Below are positions 1-7,196 of a DNA stretch of 64,000 bases, piece after piece (position 1 is the stretch's first letter; every line of letters begins with the position of its first letter). This DNA comes from Sphingobacterium puteale (GTDB lineage: Bacteria > Bacteroidota > Bacteroidia > Sphingobacteriales > Sphingobacteriaceae). Under the pieces are notes generated by a model. It did not search any database and was not told the DNA's origin. It saw only the letters and a list, made by a program, of their open reading frames with translations. The DNA lies in assembly GCF_003627955.1 (NCBI RefSeq), contig NZ_RBWS01000022.1, positions 1-64,000 of the forward strand, written 5' to 3'. Made by a program: the position numbers and the translations under genes.

Positions 1-2
1 CA

Positions 3-65
3 TTGGGAAATCTTACAATTGAGCAATTTAATAACAAAGAGCAAAAAATTAAAAAAGCTGCTTAA
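3..65 (+). CDS. possible 3' end of a gene cut by the window edge
   Basis: An open frame enters from the left edge and stops with TAA after 20 codons. The visible residues are charged and end in KEQKIKKAA, a plausible C-terminus. It is the only plus-strand candidate before 4.2 kb and converges on the minus-strand cluster. Too little is visible to assign a family, and it could be chance reading. Confidence 0.3.
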   Translation: MGNLTIEQFNNKEQKIKKAA

Positions 66-178
66 CTAGCACTGCCGATTTTATTTGCAAGTCCAACCGG
101 CATTTCCAGAATAGGTAGCATAATAATATTTCTATTGGAAATGAAAAACTTCACGTTAAGTGGTGTATTACTCTGCGA

Positions 179-472
179 TTAAATATCCATTCTAGAAAGT
201 CCTTCTTTTAGTCTTTTTATGAGTTCGGGTGTTTCCAGACATTCCAGAGGGGTCAGGCCATCAAGCGCAGGCACTTTGCGGTGTATCCATTGCAGGCTCG
301 CTTCTCCAAACCTTGCATACATCACTTTGGCTATATCGGTATGGTTCTTCAATGATCTCTCCAAAAGTTTTTGGCTTTCCGAATTCGTCCAATAAGTTTC
401 CGTTGCCAAATTTACAAACTTATCCCAAGCTTGGCTTCCGTTGCTGTCAAAATATTGTTCAAGTTTATTCAT
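179..472 (-). CDS. small MbcA/ParS-like (DUF2384-type) protein
   Basis: A 97-residue cytosolic protein without signal or membrane segment. Its C-terminal half carries the pattern of the toxin-binding domain of Xre/MbcA/ParS antitoxins: a helix ending in a small-residue turn (RKVPALDGLTPLECLETPE) and a last helix KRLKEGLSRM. The Xre DNA-binding half of typical antitoxins is missing, so autoregulation is unlikely. It is the last gene of a minus-strand series of small unrelated proteins, a context typical of immunity arrays. Its first 20 residues recur in the truncated ORF at 1765-1917. The role as antitoxin or immunity protein is inferred. Confidence 0.55.
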   Translation of the reverse strand: MNKLEQYFDSNGSQAWDKFVNLATETYWTNSESQKLLERSLKNHTDIAKVMYARFGEASLQWIHRKVPALDGLTPLECLETPELIKRLKEGLSRMDI

Positions 473-483
473 AGTTTGATAGG

Positions 484-852
484 TTAGGGGTTAAATGTTT
501 CAAATAATAAGAACTTATTATTTGAAGGGTCTTTAATTGCTATACTTTTACCCAGTGGATATTCAAATACTGCTGTACTTAATAATCTCCCTGTAGTTTC
601 AAATTCTTTTTGTCTTAATTTATCGAATGTAGCAGTACAGCTGTTTACTTCCAGTTCAAATAAGTATTCATCTGTGTCAGTAACGGTACCTGTTGTCAGC
701 AAAAGTATAAAGCTGGAATTTTCTTTGGCCATTAATGAAATGGTTTCCATGCCATAATCCTGGTAAAACTCAAAAAGCTCCAGTTCTTTACAATAAAATA
801 GTTCTGCATCTGTTATGGAGTTGGTTTTTAATCTCACAATTACTTTTTTCAT
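484..852 (-). CDS. VOC/glyoxalase-fold small protein
   Basis: A 122-residue protein that looks like one vicinal-oxygen-chelate module. It has an N-terminal strand followed by a helix with DAELFYCKELELF, a central strand with FILLL, and the usual closing strand IKDPSNNKFLLFE. VOC proteins act as lyases, dioxygenases, or binding and resistance proteins. The usual metal-ligand His is not seen, so an enzymatic role is doubtful. It lies 11 nt upstream of the MbcA/ParS-like gene on the same strand. The family call rests on fold-like pattern only. An immunity or binding role fits the neighbourhood but is inference. Confidence 0.5.
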   Translation of the reverse strand: MKKVIVRLKTNSITDAELFYCKELELFEFYQDYGMETISLMAKENSSFILLLTTGTVTDTDEYLFELEVNSCTATFDKLRQKEFETTGRLLSTAVFEYPLGKSIAIKDPSNNKFLLFETFNP

Positions 853-884
853 AATTTACAGTGGGTTATTGGGTTAATTATCGT

Positions 885-1178
885 CTATTCAACAACAGCA
901 TGATTGTAAAATTCCTTGCAATATTTCTTGATCAAACCAGTTACTCTTATGCGTTCTTTCTGACTCATTTTTTTGCCTGTACTGTCCCACTGTTTGATAG
1001 ATTTTGTAAAGATAGCACCATGTGCTGCGTCAATGGTACAGATCAGTCCCTTTTCGTTTTCCATAAATAGTAGATTATCACCTCTAAATAGAACACGTAT
1101 TCCATATTGGTTCCCTGCATGGCCAGTAACCCGATGTACATTTTCATTGTTCATTTGACCTTCTAAAAAACTTCTCAT
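885..1178 (-). CDS. small hypothetical protein, immunity-like
   Basis: A 97-residue soluble protein with an N-terminal strand-rich half (VTGHAGNQYGIRVLFRGDNLLF) and a helical end rich in Lys and Tyr. The segment FTKSIKQWDSTGKKMSQKE resembles the C-terminal signature of some polymorphic-toxin immunity proteins (Imm74-like), from memory of the pattern and not a search. Met-9 is an alternative start. No signal peptide is present. Position in a run of unrelated small minus-strand genes supports an immunity role, but no cognate toxin is visible in the window. Confidence 0.5.
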   Translation of the reverse strand: MRSFLEGQMNNENVHRVTGHAGNQYGIRVLFRGDNLLFMENEKGLICTIDAAHGAIFTKSIKQWDSTGKKMSQKERIRVTGLIKKYCKEFYNHAVVE

Positions 1179-1225
1179 AATATTTATCTAGTGTGGTTGA
1201 CTATAATGCTTTTGCCCGATTCATG

Positions 1226-1765
1226 TTAAACGTATTTTTTTAGTGTATCCTCGATTAATTTCTTGGCTGAGCCCATGCCATGATGGTCTACATCGTTTGC
1301 TAAGATTAACAGATCTTTCAGATGTTTTGCAACGGCTATCTTATGTTGAAATCCTTTTTCCACACAATCCCTTAATGACAGTATCCAGTCCCTGCTATCT
1401 GGACCCAGATCCAATACGATGTGCAGGATAATATTATTCCTGAAATCTGTATCAGTATCACAGTCGGTTAATAAGGTGAGATGGTCTTTAAGAAATACTG
1501 TCTGACGGATTTGATGGAGAACATCCTTTCGATACGCATCGCTGATAAGGGGAAACTCTTGAACCAATAACTGAGCACAATCGACGATAATAGATTTGTT
1601 TCGCTGAAAAAAAACGTCATATTTTTGCATGGCAAGCATCCGCCACCCTGAATCATTCATGTCAATTTCCTCGTCCAAAATCCACCGGTGTCTATTTAGC
1701 CTTTCATCGGTTTTATGGACAGTATTCATTAATCTTTTATATTGTTCATTTCCTTTGTGAATCAT
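1226..1765 (-). CDS. helical hypothetical protein, 179 aa
   Basis: Not a recognised family. The protein is mostly alpha-helical and acidic-basic mixed, with Cys-containing segments around residues 62 and 103 and a C-terminal helix ending in KKLIEDTLKKYV. There is no signal or membrane segment. The start ATG overlaps the stop of the truncated paralog at 1765-1917 by one base, so the two were likely translated in sequence. It sits inside the suspected immunity array; no function is assigned. Confidence 0.55.
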   Translation of the reverse strand: MIHKGNEQYKRLMNTVHKTDERLNRHRWILDEEIDMNDSGWRMLAMQKYDVFFQRNKSIIVDCAQLLVQEFPLISDAYRKDVLHQIRQTVFLKDHLTLLTDCDTDTDFRNNIILHIVLDLGPDSRDWILSLRDCVEKGFQHKIAVAKHLKDLLILANDVDHHGMGSAKKLIEDTLKKYV

Positions 1766-1917
1766 TATTCAATCATTAGAATTAATATCTCTTTAAGAAT
1801 GGAATTAGTCCGGCAGGTATCTCTCGACCAATTTACCAGATCGTTCAAAGCCTGGCTGCCGCTATCATCAATATGTTGTTCAAGTTTGTTCTTTGTAAAA
1901 TAGATTAGTTGCAACAT
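1765..1917 (-). pseudogene. truncated paralog of the 179-472 gene
   Basis: A 50-codon frame beginning at ATG 1917 contains NKLEQHIDDSGSQALNDLVN, which aligns with NKLEQYFDSNGSQAWDKFVN at the start of the MbcA/ParS-like gene at 179-472. After about 35 related residues the similarity stops and the frame ends within a dozen codons. The whole toxin-binding half is therefore lost. This is a duplicated gene that has decayed, still in the same orientation and array. Confidence 0.6.
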
Positions 1918-1934
1918 TAAAATACGGTTTATAA

Positions 1935-2462
1935 TCAATTATCAAAAAGATAGTATGTGCTCATGTTTATATTGGATTCAATTTCGGCCATACAAACTCT
2001 TATTCTGGTAATAACCGAATCTTTGGTTAAGGACAATTCATACCGCAAGTCTTCATACTGAAAAATGATCCTATCTATTTGTTCTTGGTTATAAAGAGAA
2101 TAATAAATTCGAAGGTTGTCGAAAGGAGTTAAATGCTCTTGAATATCAGCGGGATTTTTAATAGCTGATTGAACAGGAATTTTTTTAGCTAAATAACCAA
2201 TATTGTGAGGGTAGTTAAAAACGTCTATATCAATATATGCTATTTGCGGCGGTACTTTAATCGTTTCGGCAATAAAACCAATCATAATACCTCTATTCTC
2301 AATTTCAATTGGAAATTCATCAATTTCGTCATATTCATACTCAGACAAAAAATCTTCAATTTTGATTTCAAATATTTTTTCGAAATCCTTTTTAAAATCT
2401 TTGTTGCTTATATCCTCTTGAAAAAGATTTGAAGTTATCTTATTATTTTCCAGCGTGCTCAT
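1935..2462 (-). CDS. acidic hypothetical protein, 175 aa
   Basis: A soluble, strongly acidic protein (many D/E, e.g. YEYDEIDEFPIEIENRG) with no signal peptide. Alternating strands such as PPQIAYIDIDVFNY suggest an alpha/beta fold. The family is not recognised. Its start codon ATG overlaps the TGA of the upstream gene (ATGA at 2462-2459), so the pair is translationally coupled. The low GC content and acidic character match SUKH-type or other immunity proteins, but no signature residue was identified. Confidence 0.5.
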   Translation of the reverse strand: MSTLENNKITSNLFQEDISNKDFKKDFEKIFEIKIEDFLSEYEYDEIDEFPIEIENRGIMIGFIAETIKVPPQIAYIDIDVFNYPHNIGYLAKKIPVQSAIKNPADIQEHLTPFDNLRIYYSLYNQEQIDRIIFQYEDLRYELSLTKDSVITRIRVCMAEIESNINMSTYYLFDN

Positions 2463-2836
2463 AGTAAATTGTTTGCTCTTAATGTGTCATCAAAATCGCC
2501 TTCACTTTCCATTTGATCTATAATTTTTTTACTCAATTGGGTTGGAGTTAAGTAATGAGATGCTTGTCCAAATACCGGGTGAATAGCATAATTCATTTCC
2601 GGATGACTTTCTTTCATCCATTTCAGAAAACCCACGGTATCGACCTTACTCAATCTTATTGGCGTTTCACAAGAATTTAAGTAGGCTTCCATATAATACT
2701 CATCTTGCCATAATAGCAAGATATTACTACCATCATTTCCAATAATTATCTGAAAAGTTTCCTCAGAAGCAATGGCGCTAAGAAAATTCTTCTCTCTTTT
2801 TAAATAGTCTGAGTTTTGAATATTTTGCTTTTTCAT
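2459..2836 (-). CDS. DUF2750-like small protein
   Basis: A 125-residue soluble protein. The middle part reads like the DUF2750 family: a strand pair, a WQDEYYMEAYLNS segment resembling the family's W-P-x-xEYA helix, then a strand and FLKWM, and a closing segment YAIHPVFGQASHYLTPTQL that matches the usual 'valVsPeeL' end. DUF2750 members often sit in immunity gene clusters. It is coupled by a 4-nt ATGA overlap to the acidic gene downstream. Confidence 0.5.
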   Translation of the reverse strand: MKKQNIQNSDYLKREKNFLSAIASEETFQIIIGNDGSNILLLWQDEYYMEAYLNSCETPIRLSKVDTVGFLKWMKESHPEMNYAIHPVFGQASHYLTPTQLSKKIIDQMESEGDFDDTLRANNLL

Positions 2837-2890
2837 TTTAATATATATGCTTAATTAGTGATGAACCTTAAATATGCCTATTCTATAGGT

Positions 2891-3371
2891 TTATGCTTCC
2901 AGGTCAGGAAATTCAACCATTTTGTATCGATCTTCATAAATCGAAGTATTTAGTTGAACTTTTGACTGTAATTGCGTTAACAATTCTGATTGAAAAACAA
3001 TTTCCTCTTCCAATAGTTGATTCCAATACTCCGGTTCCTCTGAGAAATTTTCGTAATGGTCCAACGTGTCTATAATACCAAGAAACAGCGCAACTACGCT
3101 TTCCTTTTTATTGTTGTCAGCCACAGCATTATCAAAAGCATCCAATATGAAAATGTAATTTCCTGATAGCTGCTAGTAGATTCTTTAATAATATCGGCTA
3201 TCAACTTTTCTTTGTCAATAGGGGATTTTATATACTGCTCGACCACTATTTTCCATCGAGGTAATTTAAATAGAGAACCAGTGCCATTAGCTTTAATTGA
3301 ATGACTTGTTCCACGGAGAGATCTTTAAAACTTTTTTGTAAGCTTTCCGTGTGTTTTTTAATATGCTGCAT
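2891..3371 (-). pseudogene. frameshifted hypothetical gene (two breaks)
   Basis: Reading from ATG 3371, the first frame (QHIKKHTESLQKSFKDLSVE) stops at TAG within about 40 codons. The coding sense continues in a second frame (SLFKLPRWKIVVEQYIKSPI) and then, near 3150, in a third frame that runs to 2891 (DAFDNAVADNNKKESVVALF). All three pieces have one protein-like composition and abut without gaps. This is one gene of about 160 codons with two frameshifts, not three genes. The family is unknown. The last piece alone has only a TTG start. Confidence 0.55.
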
Positions 3372-3429
3372 ATTCCAGTAATATGCCCCCAGTTTTTAGC
3401 TCCTGTGCTTTTTGTTTAGCATGACAAAG

Positions 3430-3560
3430 TTACCTTTTTTTACGTAAGCTTTCTCCTTTTATAGTAAAGCGGTGTGCCGTATGCACAATCCTATCGAGTA
3501 TGGCATCTGCTATTGTCTGCTCCGGAATCACCGTTTACTTGGCTGAAAACAACGGTTCTC
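3430..3560 (-). pseudogene. IstB (IS21 helper ATPase) C-terminal remnant
   Basis: The in-frame piece 3534-3430 encodes VIPEQTIADAILDRIVHTAH followed by RFTIKGESLRKKR and a stop. This is the characteristic C-terminus of the IS21 transposition helper IstB. Immediately upstream in another frame lies RTVVFSQVN, matching the preceding IstB strand ('SQLPV'), so a short deletion has shifted the frame. The Walker motifs and the rest of the protein are gone. Confidence 0.75.
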
Positions 3561-3670
3561 TTTCCTTTCCTGGGTGCACATGCTCCGGAATCGTCCCGGA
3601 TATATACCCGAATCCAAAAGCTGGGTGCACATCCTTCGGATTATGCAAGCAATGATAAAACCTACAGACC

Positions 3671-4027
3671 TTAGTGCTTGCTATTACCCTTGATAAAGGC
3701 AGCCATGTTCATAAACTTAACCCATCCCGCGTACATGTAGAGAAAGGCATTGCCATAAATGATCAGACCAGGTAAGCGACGATAGATCCAGCGTGTACCT
3801 GAGCGGATTGAACTACCGCGTTTAGGGGAGCTTGCCGGCTGATCCTGTTGATATTCGTATGTATTAAAGTGCTTCTCCATAAGCTCTTGTATCGTGCTGT
3901 TGTATCTTCTGTTTGTTTTTCTGCGGAGCCACCTGCATCTAACAGACGGATTTTCCTGGATAGCCTTGCTGCTTAACGACATTGCCGGAATAGCGCAAAT
4001 TTTCTTCTGTACTTTGACTTGCTTCAA
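3671..4027 (-). CDS. unrecognised ORF inside the IS21 remnant
   Basis: A 118-codon frame lying between the ends of the decayed IS21 element. It is basic at the N-terminus (CRWLRRKTNRRYN) and has one hydrophobic stretch LPGLIIYGNAFLYMYAGWV near residue 95. It does not read as IstA or IstB in this frame. It may be a fragment of another gene trapped during decay, or non-coding. The start is uncertain: the codons before the annotated M continue open (GQHIKAWL). Confidence 0.25.
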   Translation of the reverse strand: MKQVKVQKKICAIPAMSLSSKAIQENPSVRCRWLRRKTNRRYNSTIQELMEKHFNTYEYQQDQPASSPKRGSSIRSGTRWIYRRLPGLIIYGNAFLYMYAGWVKFMNMAAFIKGNSKH

Positions 4028-4196
4028 CCAAGCTTTAATATGCTGACCTGCTTTATCCGACCTGTTATTACAAAGTTGCGATACAATTTATACTCTGCCG
4101 CAGCAGTAAAAAAGAGCTAAGACTCCTAAACCATATCGCGATGAAAAAGGTTACCAAATGGTATAATGGGTATCAATAGAAAAGGTAACTTAGATT

Positions 4197-5555
4197 ATGT
4201 ATCAACGCTTAAGGATTCTCGCTTCGCCACTTTTTATTCTTTTTCTGATCCTGCTGCTCGTGAACGATTTTTATTTAAAAGGGGCATTTCACAATGTGCT
4301 GATGGGAAAGCTCTCCGATTTTAGTGGGCTTTTTATTTTCCCTATTTTCTGGTCGGCTATCTTTCCCAAACGGAAAGCATTGATTTTTATAGCCACAGCA
4401 GTACTATTTACCTTTTGGAAGAGTGAATATTCGGCGGGGCTCATCCAATGGATGAATCCTTATTTTGGTGTAGGACGAACAGTAGATCTGTCCGATCTCA
4501 TGACATTACCCATGATCGGCTTGGCCTGGTTTTATACGAAAAGCGGATCACAGCCTGCTATTCGGCCCGCATTCATGCTGCGCCTAAGTACTTACCTTAT
4601 CGGTATGGTCGCTATGTTCGCTTTTTGTGCCACCACACAGCCGCGATATATCCAAGCCTTTGAGCAACCGCAGTATATCTTACTAAAGCATCCGACACTC
4701 AAGAATTTTGATCCTTACTATGGATTTCAATTTTATAAAATAGATTCGCTGCTTGTTGTTAAAATAGATTATTTATATCGCAACAGGCCTGTCCGGAATG
4801 ATGATTACAATAAAAATAAAAATATCCAACAGCTCGATCAGGACGTGTTAAGCATTATCGGGGATAGCGCAACGCATATTCCCGTTGGAACAATCACCCA
4901 GCTCACCATTCATACGGATGAGTGGACGGATTCGTTGCGATTTAATGGCGGACGCCTCGATGGACCATTGATAAGAACAAAAGGAAATAAGCGGATCATA
5001 GAAGGATTTTATAAGATGGGGCTGGAAGATGCTACCTGGACACTCCGGGATAGCAGCAGTAACGATAGGGTGGTACAGACATTTGTCCAAGGCGAGAAAA
5101 CGCAGGTAAAGCAATATAGCGGGGATAAACTCAAATCCTCTTCGACGGTAAACACGCGCGCCGACACCATTGTAAATACCTATGTGCAATTGGCGATGCT
5201 GACTTTAGCGGTAGCGGCTATGTGCTTCTTATTGTACAGGAATAAGCGGAAGGCGATCCCTACAGGCCTTCAGCTCAGCTTACTTTGGAAGTTGCTGATA
5301 TGTTTTGTCTCCCCACTGGTCGTATGGCTGTTTTACATTGGCATCATGCTCTTGCTGATGAATTACGATGAGGATATTTTTGAAGCGATCGCTACAGCTA
5401 TTTTCGTTTTTATTGCAGTTTGCCCATTGATGTTCATCATTGTTTTTGCGATCAAACTGGCCAAGGAAATCGATGTTTTCTGGTACTGCTTCTTGTTTGC
5501 GCTTCTCCTCAGTATCTTTAAAACATATGCCATACTCGAAGCGCTGTCGAACTAA
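4197..5555 (+). CDS. polytopic membrane protein, 452 aa
   Basis: The N-terminal 145 residues contain about four membrane segments, with the motif MGKLSDFSGLFIFPIFW, a pattern seen in a family of uncharacterised bacterial membrane proteins ('GKLSDFaGlff'). A soluble middle of about 180 residues (roughly 150-320) carries alternating strands and resembles an extracytoplasmic loop. Three to four further membrane helices close the protein. No enzyme motif was recognised. It begins 5 nt beyond the IS21-like end, so its promoter may have been altered by that insertion. No co-directional partner follows. Confidence 0.7.
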   Translation: MYQRLRILASPLFILFLILLLVNDFYLKGAFHNVLMGKLSDFSGLFIFPIFWSAIFPKRKALIFIATAVLFTFWKSEYSAGLIQWMNPYFGVGRTVDLSDLMTLPMIGLAWFYTKSGSQPAIRPAFMLRLSTYLIGMVAMFAFCATTQPRYIQAFEQPQYILLKHPTLKNFDPYYGFQFYKIDSLLVVKIDYLYRNRPVRNDDYNKNKNIQQLDQDVLSIIGDSATHIPVGTITQLTIHTDEWTDSLRFNGGRLDGPLIRTKGNKRIIEGFYKMGLEDATWTLRDSSSNDRVVQTFVQGEKTQVKQYSGDKLKSSSTVNTRADTIVNTYVQLAMLTLAVAAMCFLLYRNKRKAIPTGLQLSLLWKLLICFVSPLVVWLFYIGIMLLLMNYDEDIFEAIATAIFVFIAVCPLMFIIVFAIKLAKEIDVFWYCFLFALLLSIFKTYAILEALSN

Positions 5556-5878
5556 AATGGAAACATAACTGTTTATTTCTGTGTAGCCACCCCCTTACTT
5601 TACGACAAATAAATACCGCAAAATATGATCCATTATAAACTATTAGTGCCTCAAAAGATTTCCTCGCATTCTTTCGAATACGATTTTCAGGCCCTCCGAG
5701 TAAAAAAAATAGGATGACAAATGCTGTTTGCGCCACGATGAGGTAGATGTTTGGAATGAGTATAAGCCACCAGACAATATTTTTTTTCGTGCCTTGAAGA
5801 GCGAAGTAATCGTTGCTATTGATGTCAGTAAGGATAATAGCAAGTAGAGTTAATTGAATACATTTCCTTTCCGTGACG
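5518..5878 (-). other. open frame without a start, two hydrophobic segments
   Basis: The 437-nt gap between 5555 and 5993 holds a minus-strand open frame with two membrane-like stretches (VWWLILIPNIYLIVAQ and AFVILFFLLGG) followed by basic residues. It has no ATG near its upstream end and runs into the 3' end of the membrane gene. It looks like a remnant of a small membrane protein, or chance reading in AT-rich DNA. The rest of the gap holds the two hairpins listed separately. Confidence 0.25.
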
Positions 5879-5902
5879 CCTCATTTAAGAAGTTCAATCG
5901 AA

Positions 5903-5936
5903 CCCCCTTAGGCGCTACCTGTCAGTAGCAAGGGGG
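5903..5936. terminator. strong hairpin in the gap
   Basis: CCCCCTT at 5903-5909 pairs with AAGGGGG at 5930-5936. An inner GCTAC/GTAGC stem extends it. No T-tract follows on either side. It is probably a secondary hairpin backing up the one at 5951-5980. Confidence 0.4.
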
Positions 5937-5950
5937 TAAGGAAGTATCTA

Positions 5951-5980
5951 AGTTACCGTAATGGTTCGGTTACGGTAACT
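5951..5980 (-). terminator. hairpin after the lipoprotein gene
   Basis: AGTTACCGTAA (5951-5961) and TTACGGTAACT (5970-5980) form a perfect 11-bp stem with an 8-nt loop, 13 nt beyond the stop of the minus-strand lipoprotein gene. The tail on the minus strand is only weakly T-rich. Confidence 0.55.
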
Positions 5981-5992
5981 TGGGTGGAGCCG

Positions 5993-7087
5993 CTATCCTT
6001 CAGACATGGCTAAAGTGAGGTTAGCCGTAAATTCAAGCCCTGTGGTTGTCAGTGCCTTTACGGTTACCTTATAGCTGCCAGCTTTCAAACTATCACTTTT
6101 TTTCACGGAAACTGTACCTGTTTGTGCATTGACGCTAAACAGCTTTTCGCTATTGTCAAAGGCAACGCCATCTTTCTGTATCGAAACCAGTTCAAATGTC
6201 GATTTATAGTTTTCTGGATACAATGTGGGCGCTGCAGAGACATAACCATTTGAAAGACCGATGTGTATCAGGCTAAAGTCGATTGTCAGGTTTAGATCGG
6301 GATAATATTGTCCAAACAAGAACTTAATTTGTGGAATCAGAATGACCCTGAAAGTAGTTGAAGCCACAGGAAAGCCATCTTTCCTAAGTTCGGGAGTCAG
6401 CTCGAAAGACTTTTCAGCTTTTTTTTCCGGATCTCCAGCATCCTTTGATAATTTGATATGCGTGCCTGCTATTGAAGCAATATTTTCCTGGCCATCCTTT
6501 TTTGCCAAGTGAAAACTAGCGCCATTAATCGGTAGGTCAAGAGGATCTATTTCAAAATCCGTAGATTGGTCGCCATACAGTACATACGAATAAGGTAACT
6601 CGCCGCCGCTTTTTAGGCCTTTAATAGCGATTGATCCAGCCGTTATCTTGATTGAAAGATTTTCTTTCCCTACCACTGTGCCATGAGATTCTTTGGCTAA
6701 CACGGTGACTTTATAATCATCGGGAATGCGTGCGCTGCTCGATTGGGCCCCGTTTGGATAGAGTAGGGCACTGTTAATCTGTATGCTTTGTTTTTCGCTA
6801 TCGTATTTGATGGCTTGGTTCAGTTTGTCACTGAGTTTAATCCCGTTGCCCAAATTGATCTCTGCAGTCTGGGAAAAGTCAAAACTGAATGTCAGTCCTG
6901 TACTTACAGATAGGTCTTTTGGTAGCTTAATTTCCTGTGTTTCGCCGTAGCGAATGCTGACCTGGGATGGTAACGAAAGTGAGGTTTCACTGGGAATAGC
7001 TGCTGTTTCCTTTTTACAGGATGATGCCGATCCGAGCATCAGAATCAGCGCTCCCGCTAGAGCGATTGGTGTGTTGATGTACTTCAT
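5993..7087 (-). CDS. outer-surface lipoprotein with cadherin-like repeats, partner of the divergent receptor
   Basis: A 364-residue SPII lipoprotein: N-terminal hydrophobic stretch ALAGALILMLGSASSC with the lipobox Cys at about residue 24, followed by KKETAAIPSE. The body is all beta, and the last about 90 residues (LFSVNAQTGTVSVKKSDSLK, then GSYKVTVKALTTTGLEFTA) have the pattern of a cadherin/Big-type sandwich domain. It is transcribed divergently from a zinc-type TonB receptor and shares its operator, so a role in capturing the same ligand at the cell surface is inferred. No metal-ligand cluster such as a His-rich loop is visible. Confidence 0.65.
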   Translation of the reverse strand: MKYINTPIALAGALILMLGSASSCKKETAAIPSETSLSLPSQVSIRYGETQEIKLPKDLSVSTGLTFSFDFSQTAEINLGNGIKLSDKLNQAIKYDSEKQSIQINSALLYPNGAQSSSARIPDDYKVTVLAKESHGTVVGKENLSIKITAGSIAIKGLKSGGELPYSYVLYGDQSTDFEIDPLDLPINGASFHLAKKDGQENIASIAGTHIKLSKDAGDPEKKAEKSFELTPELRKDGFPVASTTFRVILIPQIKFLFGQYYPDLNLTIDFSLIHIGLSNGYVSAAPTLYPENYKSTFELVSIQKDGVAFDNSEKLFSVNAQTGTVSVKKSDSLKAGSYKVTVKALTTTGLEFTANLTLAMSEG

Positions 7088-7104
7088 ATGGTGTAAAATT
7101 TTGA

Positions 7105-7135
7105 CGAAGGTAGTAATTGTAAATTATTAATGCAA
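7105..7135 (-). promoter_or_regulatory. promoter of the lipoprotein gene
   Basis: On the minus strand TTG (7135-7133) is followed after 20 nt by TACCTTCG (7112-7105), one mismatch from the Bacteroidota -7 box TAnnTTTG. The ATG lies 18 nt further. Its -33 element lies inside the 7129-7147 palindrome. Confidence 0.6.
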
Positions 7136-7147
7136 CATGATTGCATT
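7129..7147. promoter_or_regulatory. palindromic operator, Zur/Fur-like
   Basis: AATGCAACATGATTGCATT is a perfect 7-bp inverted repeat around a 5-bp centre. It overlaps the -33 elements of both divergent promoters, so one bound dimer would silence both genes. The TGCAA-N5-TTGCA form and the zinc-receptor type of the downstream gene suggest a Fur-family zinc repressor (Zur). That identification is inference. Confidence 0.6.
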
Positions 7148-7170
7148 TAATATTATCTTTTTTATTTTTG
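7141..7170 (+). promoter_or_regulatory. promoter of the TonB receptor gene
   Basis: TTG at 7141-7143 and TATTTTTG at 7163-7170 are separated by 19 nt, an exact match to the Bacteroidota consensus. It lies downstream of the in-frame ATG at 7137, so translation must begin at ATG 7197, which follows an AGGAATAGG-type leader. Confidence 0.7.
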
Positions 7171-7196
7171 CAGCTCAAACAGGAATAGGCTACACT

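Larger units (their letters stand above)
3421..4192 (-). mobile_element. decayed IS21-type element
   Basis: The left part encodes the C-terminal end of an IstB helper ATPase on the minus strand. Just outside it, and again at 4177-4190, lies the inverted terminal sequence AAGTTACCTTTT (3428-3439 direct; complement AAAAGGTAACTT at 4178-4189). Further AAAAGGTTACC at 4145 resembles the internal repeats of an IS21 end. About 1.5 kb of istA/istB is missing between the ends. Exact boundaries and target duplication are not resolved. Confidence 0.55.

Noticed and set aside
7137..7196. Upstream in-frame ATG of the TonB receptor
   Set aside because: The -33 and -7 elements and the operator lie inside these codons, and the signal peptide begins at 7197.
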